NCBI GenBank assembly: GCA_001800085.1
Contig: MGUS01000016.1
Coordinates: 8,985 to 20,132 of the forward strand
Source of the DNA: Elusimicrobia bacterium RIFCSPLOWO2_01_FULL_60_11
GTDB lineage: Bacteria > Elusimicrobiota > Elusimicrobia > 2-02-FULL-39-32
Direction: 5' to 3'
Length of the DNA stretch: 11,148 bases
How positions within the stretch are numbered: position 1 is the first letter of the stretch; every line of letters begins with the position of its first letter. Position numbers and translations under genes: made by a program. Below are positions 6,086 through 11,148 of the stretch, in pieces. Under the pieces are notes generated by a model. The model did no database searches. It saw nothing but the letters and a program-made list of their open reading frames with translations, and was not told the DNA's origin.

Positions 6086-7965
6086 GAGATGCTTTCCTTA
6101 AGACGCCTGAGGCCGAAGCCGGCCAGCAAGAGAACGGAGACCGCGCTCGCCCACGCGCCCCAGCGGAAATCCGCGGGCCTGAAGGTCCAATAGATCCTCC
6201 GGTAAGGCGGCTCGAAATTCGGAAAGGACGCCGTCATGAAATACCCTTGGGACTCTTCGATCGCCAGGCGGTCTCCCCGGTCCGTCCAGGCCTCCCAGCC
6301 GGGATAAGACGCCTCGGAGAGGAATACCGGGAGCGCGCCCGCTTTAGTCCCCTTCCAGACGGAGACGAGTTTGTTGGGTCCCATCCACCGCGCCCAGGCG
6401 GCGTCGGCCACTTTCGGATCCCCGCTCAAGTATGCGAAAGGAGACGGTATGGCGCGGACCCCAAGGCCTCCGGAAACATGATATTTGACCGCGTGAAGCT
6501 TGAACGAGTCCGCTTCCGGCTGGGCATCCAGCAATCCCGTGGTCGTCACCGATTCGATGCCCTGGGTGAGGATGAAGTAGCGGAAAGCCGAACCCTGCCA
6601 GAGCGCTTCATAGCCGTTCACGTTGGGGACATGGAACAGCATGGTCTTGTTGGGGTTGCCGATCCCGGGGCCTGAGAATATCCTGAAGGGCAATGGAGAT
6701 TCGTCCAGTTCCCGGTATATGCGGTTCAAGGTCCCCCCGGGGCTCATGAAGACGGCGGGGTCCTGCGCCCGGACCATTTTTTTGCCGTTGGCGTAGAGGT
6801 CGAGGAAGATGAACAGGATCAGGGCGGTTTTGAGCGCCGGTCTCGCTCCGGATATCCTGCGGTTCCAGGCAAAAGCGGCCGAGACGGTCATGAGGAAAAA
6901 GAAGAGAAAATAGAACCTTGCGGGGACGCGGAAGGGAGAGAACACCTTCCAGATCAAAGCATAGAGCATGGAGTTCTTTCCCATCGCAAATACCAGGAAA
7001 GTGAGCGCCAAGGATGCCATGAAATATTTTTTCTCTTTAAAGCGGTCCCAGAAACCCAGAAGAGCCAATCCCAGGGGCAACAGCCCGAAGTAAAGGGCAT
7101 AGGTCTCAAAATAGACGGAAGCGTGTTTCCCGTCGATGAATGTCCCTTGAACGGGATTTCCGAAAAAATCTGGAAGGATCAGCGTCGCCAAGGATCTCCA
7201 CTCCAGGGAATAGGAGGAGGCGAATTCATAGACCGCCTCGAGGCCGAGGACGGACGGTATCATGGCGCGGAAGGAACGCAGCGAAAAGATGAGCGTGGGC
7301 AGGGCCTGGACCATGGCGATGCCCGCCAAAAGCGCGAGCGACGCCAAGGCGGGTCCCCGCGAAGGACCGGCCCCGCCCGGACGCATGGCCCGCCACACCC
7401 AAACGCAGGCGATGAAGACCATCGAGAGGAGCCATATCTGGAGATGACCGGAAAAGAACATCATGGAAGCGGCCATGGCGGCCAGAGGCCGGCAAGACGG
7501 CCGGAGCAGCAGGACGAGGATGAAGCAGAACCAGGAATAGCCCGAAAGATGGATGATGTGCCCCGCGGAGAACTTGGCCAGGAAGAACATGGAGAATCCC
7601 CATGCCAGGGCCCCGGTCAGGGAGGCCGTGCGGGCGAGGCAGAGGGCGCGCAGGAGCAGGAACATCCCCAGAGCGTTCAAGAACAGGTGGAAAGCGGCGA
7701 ACCAGCCGCTGGCGGCGGCCGCCGGGAAAAAATAGAAAAGAAGCGTCCCGGGATAAAAAAGCGAGGACTGGGGCGATGCCAGAAAAGGACTGCCGGAGAA
7801 GATGTAGGGGTTCCAAAGGGGGACTTGGCCCCCCTGCAGGGTCTCCGCGGCGAAGTGCCTGAAAGGCAGGACATACTGGTAGAGGTCGCCGAAATTCCCG
7901 GGCACCCACCCTTTGATGAGGAACGGGCCGCAGAACAAGAGCACGGCGGCAAGAAGAAGGGTCAT
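6082..7965 (-). CDS. YfhO-like multi-pass membrane protein (GT-C-like), copy 1
   Basis: A 627-residue inner-membrane protein of the YfhO family, thought to add sugars from polyprenyl-phosphate donors to surface polymers. After the first helix (3-18) comes an outer loop GNFGDLYQYVLPFRHF (23-38), with D27 at the place expected for a GT-C catalytic Asp, and the family segment PLWNPYIFSGSPFLASPQSSLFYPG (49-73). Some ten further helices follow to about residue 390, then a soluble outer domain (about 400-600) with WMGPNKLVSVW and SEASYPGWEAW, and a last helix near the C-terminus ending GLRRLKESIS. Start ATG 7965-7963 overlaps the preceding stop as ATGA. It matches copy 2 next door in length, topology and motif order, so the pair arose by duplication or was acquired together. 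The acceptor is unknown. Confidence 0.85.
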   Translation of the reverse strand: MTLLLAAVLLFCGPFLIKGWVPGNFGDLYQYVLPFRHFAAETLQGGQVPLWNPYIFSGSPFLASPQSSLFYPGTLLFYFFPAAAASGWFAAFHLFLNALGMFLLLRALCLARTASLTGALAWGFSMFFLAKFSAGHIIHLSGYSWFCFILVLLLRPSCRPLAAMAASMMFFSGHLQIWLLSMVFIACVWVWRAMRPGGAGPSRGPALASLALLAGIAMVQALPTLIFSLRSFRAMIPSVLGLEAVYEFASSYSLEWRSLATLILPDFFGNPVQGTFIDGKHASVYFETYALYFGLLPLGLALLGFWDRFKEKKYFMASLALTFLVFAMGKNSMLYALIWKVFSPFRVPARFYFLFFFLMTVSAAFAWNRRISGARPALKTALILFIFLDLYANGKKMVRAQDPAVFMSPGGTLNRIYRELDESPLPFRIFSGPGIGNPNKTMLFHVPNVNGYEALWQGSAFRYFILTQGIESVTTTGLLDAQPEADSFKLHAVKYHVSGGLGVRAIPSPFAYLSGDPKVADAAWARWMGPNKLVSVWKGTKAGALPVFLSEASYPGWEAWTDRGDRLAIEESQGYFMTASFPNFEPPYRRIYWTFRPADFRWGAWASAVSVLLLAGFGLRRLKESIS

Positions 7966-9839
7966 AAGAGCATGAATCCGAGGAGGGCGGTGAGGCCGGC
8001 CAGGAAAAGTGCGACGCCGAGCTTCCAGGAGCCGGAGCTATACGCGATATGGAGATGGTGCGCGCCGGGCGCGAGTTCCGCGGTCAAAAAATCCTGAAGG
8101 ATCGAAGGAGGGTCACCGCCCGCTTCGTGCGCCCCGTGCTCCCGGCAGTAGACCGTCCAGCCGGGATACCTGGGGATGTGCGTGATCAACAGGGATCTTT
8201 CCGGCAGGTCGAAAGCCGCTTCTTGCCGGTCGTTTTCCATCCTCACGGCTGTGGCCGGCAGGACTTTTCCGGAGCCATCCAGCGCGAAGATCTCCCCCAA
8301 GGCCTCGAGGTTCCTGTAGACCTTCAGGCCTTCGTCCCCGCTCACAAGTTCCCACCCCTTGCCGGGGTCTTCTTCCGACAGGAAATGGGTCAGGTTCAAC
8401 AGGTTCATCCCGGGGATCAGCTCGTCGAAAGACCTGCCGCGGAATCTCATCCAGAGGTTCTTATAGCCGGCCAGCGCAAGCGGTTCGCCCGAAGGGTTCA
8501 AGGTGCGGATGCGGTAGGGAAGGTTGGTCAGATCGAACAGGAAAGCCCGGAACTTCATGGCCGCAGCGGCGGAGGTGACGCCCGGGAGGCGCCTCGTCAT
8601 CTCGACTTTGGGCGAAAGGAGCGCCGTTCCGGGCCGGTCCATCTGGATCGCCCTGACATTGGCGAACGTCGCCTGGAAGTAGCTCGAATGGATGGTGGCG
8701 TGGATCTGGCTGCTGTAGGCCTGGAGCTCGAATATCAAAGCCGCCGACGCGATAAGGGCCAGAGGGTTTTTACCCAGGGCGCGCAGCCCGAGGAGCGACA
8801 GGAGACAGGCGGAGGCCACCGTCCAGTAGAGCGCGACGGGCGGATAGCGGAACCAGGGGACATGTCCCCCCATGGACCAGAGCGCGCCCAGGACAAAGAA
8901 TGTCCCCGAGAATAAAAAAAGCCGGGTCCTCATCCGCGCCAAGGAACTCAATATCAGGACTGTGCCCGAAAACCCCCACCAGGCGCTCCAGATCCAGAAA
9001 TATTTTTCTCCGGTGAACTGGTCCTTGTGGACGGACATGAAAAGCGGGGAAACGAGCCCGGCCAGGGACCGCGCCGTCAGGGAATATCGGGTGGCGTCAC
9101 TCGCCTCGATGCCCGCGCCGCTTCGGATGGAATGCCGCCAAAGCTCCATCATGGGGACCCCCAAGGGAGCGCTCAAGAGCAGGAATATCAGGAAACCCAA
9201 GGCCAGGGTCTTGGCGGAGGCCGCGCGCGGATGACGGACAAGGCAGAAGGCCGAGACCATCACGGCCTGCATCAGGAATATCTGGGGAAACCCGGACAGG
9301 AATGAAAGCGTGGAGCTGACGGCGATGCCCGCCATGGAGAGCGACGGGCTCCGCTCGATGTCCGAGACGAAGAGGAGGCACCAGGGCAGCCAGATCACGC
9401 ACCCCGCGATGCTCAGGAACTCGAGGCGAGTCAAAAGATAGCCGTTGTAGGCCCAGAGGACGGAGACGGCGAAAGAAGCCGCGCGGGAGAACCCGAGCTT
9501 CCTCCCCAGCATGAAGAATCCGAGCGAGGCCAGGGCATAGTGCAGTCCGTGGAACATCTTGAGCGCGGGAACGAATCCCCAGATGTAGAACAGTACGGTG
9601 CCCGGGTAGAGGACGGAGGACTGCCCGTTGGCGAGCAAAGGCATTCCCCCCATCTGATAGGAGTTCCAGAGGGGCATCTCCCCCGTTTGCATGAACTGGG
9701 CGGAGAGGGCTCTCCAGGGGTGGAACAAGTAGGTCAAGTCCCTCATGAAAAATGTCTGGGACGAGGTCAGCGTCCCTGAAAGGAAAAAGAAGGGAAGCAG
9801 GATGAACAGTCCGCAGAGTTTCAGGTCTTGGCGAGCCAC
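7962..9839 (-). CDS. YfhO-like multi-pass membrane protein (GT-C-like), copy 2
   Basis: A 625-residue inner-membrane protein. Helix 1 is KLCGLFILLPFFFLSGTL (7-24), followed by FFMRDLTYLFHPWRAL (30-45) with D34 matching D27 of the neighbour, and PLWNSYQMGGMPLLANGQSSVLYPG (56-80), the same family segment as copy 1. Many hydrophobic helices follow, then an outer domain with HIPRYPGWTVY, and a final helix ending GLTALLGFMLL. The frame is open for 142 codons further upstream, but that part is Arg/Pro-rich and lies antisense-like over the ligase in another frame, so I reject it. The chosen GTG (9839-9837) has AAGGAGG just upstream, gives a length matching the sister protein, and overlaps the ligase end by 19 nt. 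The stop overlaps the next start as ATGA. Confidence 0.83.
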   Translation of the reverse strand: MARQDLKLCGLFILLPFFFLSGTLTSSQTFFMRDLTYLFHPWRALSAQFMQTGEMPLWNSYQMGGMPLLANGQSSVLYPGTVLFYIWGFVPALKMFHGLHYALASLGFFMLGRKLGFSRAASFAVSVLWAYNGYLLTRLEFLSIAGCVIWLPWCLLFVSDIERSPSLSMAGIAVSSTLSFLSGFPQIFLMQAVMVSAFCLVRHPRAASAKTLALGFLIFLLLSAPLGVPMMELWRHSIRSGAGIEASDATRYSLTARSLAGLVSPLFMSVHKDQFTGEKYFWIWSAWWGFSGTVLILSSLARMRTRLFLFSGTFFVLGALWSMGGHVPWFRYPPVALYWTVASACLLSLLGLRALGKNPLALIASAALIFELQAYSSQIHATIHSSYFQATFANVRAIQMDRPGTALLSPKVEMTRRLPGVTSAAAAMKFRAFLFDLTNLPYRIRTLNPSGEPLALAGYKNLWMRFRGRSFDELIPGMNLLNLTHFLSEEDPGKGWELVSGDEGLKVYRNLEALGEIFALDGSGKVLPATAVRMENDRQEAAFDLPERSLLITHIPRYPGWTVYCREHGAHEAGGDPPSILQDFLTAELAPGAHHLHIAYSSGSWKLGVALFLAGLTALLGFMLL

Positions 9840-10936
9840 AGGCCTCCTTGCCAGGCGATGAGAGAGGATATCACGAAAATCGAGGCAAAAACAAGACGGG
9901 ACCGGAGCGGGGTCAGCGAATGAGGTATCAAGGTGAAGGGTTTTGAGCCCAGGGCGGAGAGGAGGACAAGGAAGAGGAAGATGCCGGGGATGTTCAACGT
10001 GAAATCGGCGCAGCCGTGAAAGAGGAGCGTGAGCGCGGCTCCGAGAAGGAGCGGGTCTTCGATGGCGGAGACCATGTTCTTGATCAGGAGCGCCAGAAGG
10101 AGGAAGGCCGGGATCCCGGTCTCCACGGTCCCTTGAAGGATGAAGCTGTGGGCGAAAGCGGACCTCAAGCCGGGGTCCGCGAAAGGCCGGGACGCCGTCT
10201 CGAAAGAGCCGGGCCCGAAACCCAGCCACGGCGCTTGGGAGATCATTTTGAAGCACTCGCCCCACCAGTCAAGGCGGTTGGCGACGGAGTCCTTCATCCA
10301 CGGGCTTCGCATGACGACCCCCGCGCCGAAGGCCAGGGCGGCCGCGCCCGCGGCAACGGACAAAGCCGGCCTCATTTTCCCTCTGACGACGATGAGGGCC
10401 AGGCCGAGGGAAAGGGCCGCCAGAGCGGATTGGGTTACGAAAAGCACGGCAGCGCAGGCCGAGATGAGGGCTCCCGCCGCGATCTTCGATCTCTTGAGCA
10501 GGCCGAGTCCGAAAAAAACTCCTGCCGCCGTGAAGGAAGCCATCACGTTGTCATTGACGAACAGCTGCGTGCGGTCATAGGAACTGACGCGGCCGCCCGC
10601 GGCGAACGCCCCCAGGAAAAGGAGCGCCGCGATCCCCATAGTCCAGCGGACGCAGTCCGAGAGCGCCTGCTTGTACGGGTCCGAGAGCTGCCGGACCGCG
10701 GCGTAGAGAGCCGCCGCGCTCGATATGAAAAGGACCTGCTGTTTTGCCGCGGGAGTCGGAGCGGAAAGCCCCATCGAGGCGATGACCAGGGTCGTGAAAC
10801 CGGCCAGGATGAAGGGAAACCCCGGAACGGGGCGGACTCCGGCGGAGAGGTTCCTGTAGGCGACGAGGTTGAATACCGCCCAGCCCGCCGCGAGCAGGAA
10901 CAAGACTGTGACGGGATCCCAGAAGAACCGGGTCAA
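9821..10936 (-). CDS. O-antigen ligase / Wzy-like membrane protein (Wzy_C family)
   Basis: A multi-pass inner-membrane protein (371 residues from TTG 10936) that would join or transfer lipid-linked glycans on the periplasmic side: onto lipid A core, onto a growing polymer, or onto a protein such as pilin. Family features: NDNVMASFTAAG (128-139), then RLDWWGECFKMI (221-232) with the conserved Arg, PWLGFGPGSFE (236-246), AHSFILQGTVETG with H263 and E272 (262-274), and HGCADFTLNIPG (307-318), followed by closing helices. The start is doubtful. TTG 10936 has no ribosome site and cuts through a hydrophobic segment; the same frame continues upstream to TAA at 11014 and encodes LPAFGAGCVIVLIP, a convincing first helix, but offers only ATT (11005) or CTG as start. 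It follows the secretin gene directly. Confidence 0.82.
   Translation of the reverse strand: MTRFFWDPVTVLFLLAAGWAVFNLVAYRNLSAGVRPVPGFPFILAGFTTLVIASMGLSAPTPAAKQQVLFISSAAALYAAVRQLSDPYKQALSDCVRWTMGIAALLFLGAFAAGGRVSSYDRTQLFVNDNVMASFTAAGVFFGLGLLKRSKIAAGALISACAAVLFVTQSALAALSLGLALIVVRGKMRPALSVAAGAAALAFGAGVVMRSPWMKDSVANRLDWWGECFKMISQAPWLGFGPGSFETASRPFADPGLRSAFAHSFILQGTVETGIPAFLLLALLIKNMVSAIEDPLLLGAALTLLFHGCADFTLNIPGIFLFLVLLSALGSKPFTLIPHSLTPLRSRLVFASIFVISSLIAWQGGLWLAKT
9843..9849 (-). promoter_or_regulatory. Ribosome binding site deciding the start of YfhO-like copy 2
   Basis: AAGGAGG (9849-9843) lies inside the end of the ligase gene, three bases before the GTG at 9839. It is the best Shine-Dalgarno match noted in the run and the main reason for placing the start there instead of at codons far upstream. 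The spacing is short if the whole heptamer pairs and near normal if only AAGGA pairs. Confidence 0.65.
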
Positions 10937-11017
10937 GGGGATCAGGACGATGACGCAGCCCGCGCCAAAGGCCGGGAGGGTTTCGGAGAAGCTGTTCTGG
11001 CGAATGGGCTTTTAAGT
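10937..11017 (-). other. Apparent gap that probably encodes the first helix of the ligase
   Basis: These 81 bp lie between the secretin stop and the TTG used for the ligase. From 11011 downwards the ligase frame is open for 25 codons (KPIRQNSFSETLPAFGAGC, then VIVLIP) and looks like genuine N-terminal membrane protein. I see no promoter, terminator hairpin or Shine-Dalgarno sequence in it. It is more likely coding sequence with a non-standard start, or with a base error, than true intergenic DNA. Confidence 0.5.
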
Positions 11018-11148
11018 TCAGTACGGGATGATCTTGGGAGTGACGAACACCAGGAGTTCGGCCCGGCTCTTGGAGACCGTCGTCTTTTTGAAGAGGTGGC
11101 CCAACAGGGGGATGCTCCCCAGCACCGGGATGTAGGATTTGTTGTCGC
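11018..11148 (-). CDS. pilQ: Type IV pilus secretin, C-terminal end only (cut by window edge)
   Basis: The last 43 codons of an outer-membrane secretin. The visible part reads YIPVLGSIPLLGHLFKKTTV followed by SKSRAELLVFVTPKIIPY and TGA at 11020-11018. The VPvLgdIPllGnLFk pattern is the hallmark of the secretin domain, and the ELLVFVTPKI tail is more like PilQ than GspD. PilQ forms the outer-membrane ring through which the type IV pilus passes. It lies immediately upstream of, and in the same direction as, the ligase-like gene, so the two may be co-transcribed. Confidence 0.85.
   Translation of the reverse strand, partial: DNKSYIPVLGSIPLLGHLFKKTTVSKSRAELLVFVTPKIIPY

Noticed and set aside
7123..8097. 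Long plus-strand open frame (324 codons) opposite the YfhO-like genes
   Set aside because: Composition rich in Gly, Glu, Arg and Gln with no recognisable domain; typical antisense shadow of GC-rich membrane-protein genes.
8856..8869. Perfect 14-nt palindrome GGGGACATGTCCCC, sharing GGGGACA with the large palindrome
   Set aside because: Short, without the rest of the element, and explained by coding sequence of the YfhO-like protein; likely chance.
9840..10265. Upstream extension of YfhO-like copy 2 (142 codons)
   Set aside because: Arg/Pro/His-rich sequence with no family features, overlapping the ligase gene; the GTG at 9839 with AAGGAGG fits the sister protein's length.

Overview
The window is a stretch of moderately high GC from a Gram-negative-type (diderm) bacterium. 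A secretin C-terminus implies an outer membrane, and the remaining genes are mostly for building surface glycans. I cannot place the phylum with certainty. The mix of a PilQ-like secretin, YfhO-like membrane proteins and a single-histidine MraY/WecA relative fits an uncultured lineage such as Elusimicrobiota or Omnitrophota, but that is a guess.

Layout. Minus strand 1-701 is the N-terminal 233 codons of an NAD-type isocitrate dehydrogenase, with its own sigma70-like promoter (746-774). Minus strand 788-1942 is a GT4 glycosyltransferase. Divergent to it, with only 35 bp between the starts, a CgeB-like glycosyltransferase lies on the plus strand (1978-3003). It is the only plus-strand gene and carries a perfect 46-bp palindrome (2466-2511) read through in frame. 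Its 3' end overlaps by 47 bp the last gene of a long minus-strand run.

Read 5' to 3', that run is: PilQ-like secretin (end only, 11148-11018), O-antigen ligase/Wzy-like protein, two adjacent YfhO-like membrane proteins, a GT2 glycosyltransferase of dolichyl-phosphate-sugar synthase type, a WecA/MraY-like polyprenyl-phosphate sugar-1-phosphate transferase, and a UDP-galactopyranose-mutase-like flavoprotein. Five successive junctions from the ligase to the flavoprotein overlap by 4-19 nt, so translation is probably coupled.

Working together: the WecA-like enzyme would load the first sugar onto a polyprenyl carrier, the GT4 and CgeB-like enzymes and possibly the mutase-like flavoprotein would supply or extend the glycan, the GT2 would make a polyprenyl-phosphate sugar donor, and the YfhO-like and ligase-like membrane proteins would transfer sugars or glycans on the outer face of the inner membrane. 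The secretin next door raises the possibility that the acceptor is a pilin or another surface protein (inference).

Most notable: (1) the in-frame palindromic insertion; (2) a eukaryotic-type UGM-like protein that keeps most recalled active-site residues but has Phe where one diphosphate-binding Arg is expected; (3) a ligase gene whose first membrane helix lies upstream of its only ordinary start codon. No RNA genes, CRISPR arrays, transposase genes or convincing terminators were seen. The only non-coding stretches are 702-787, 1943-1977 and 10937-11017.
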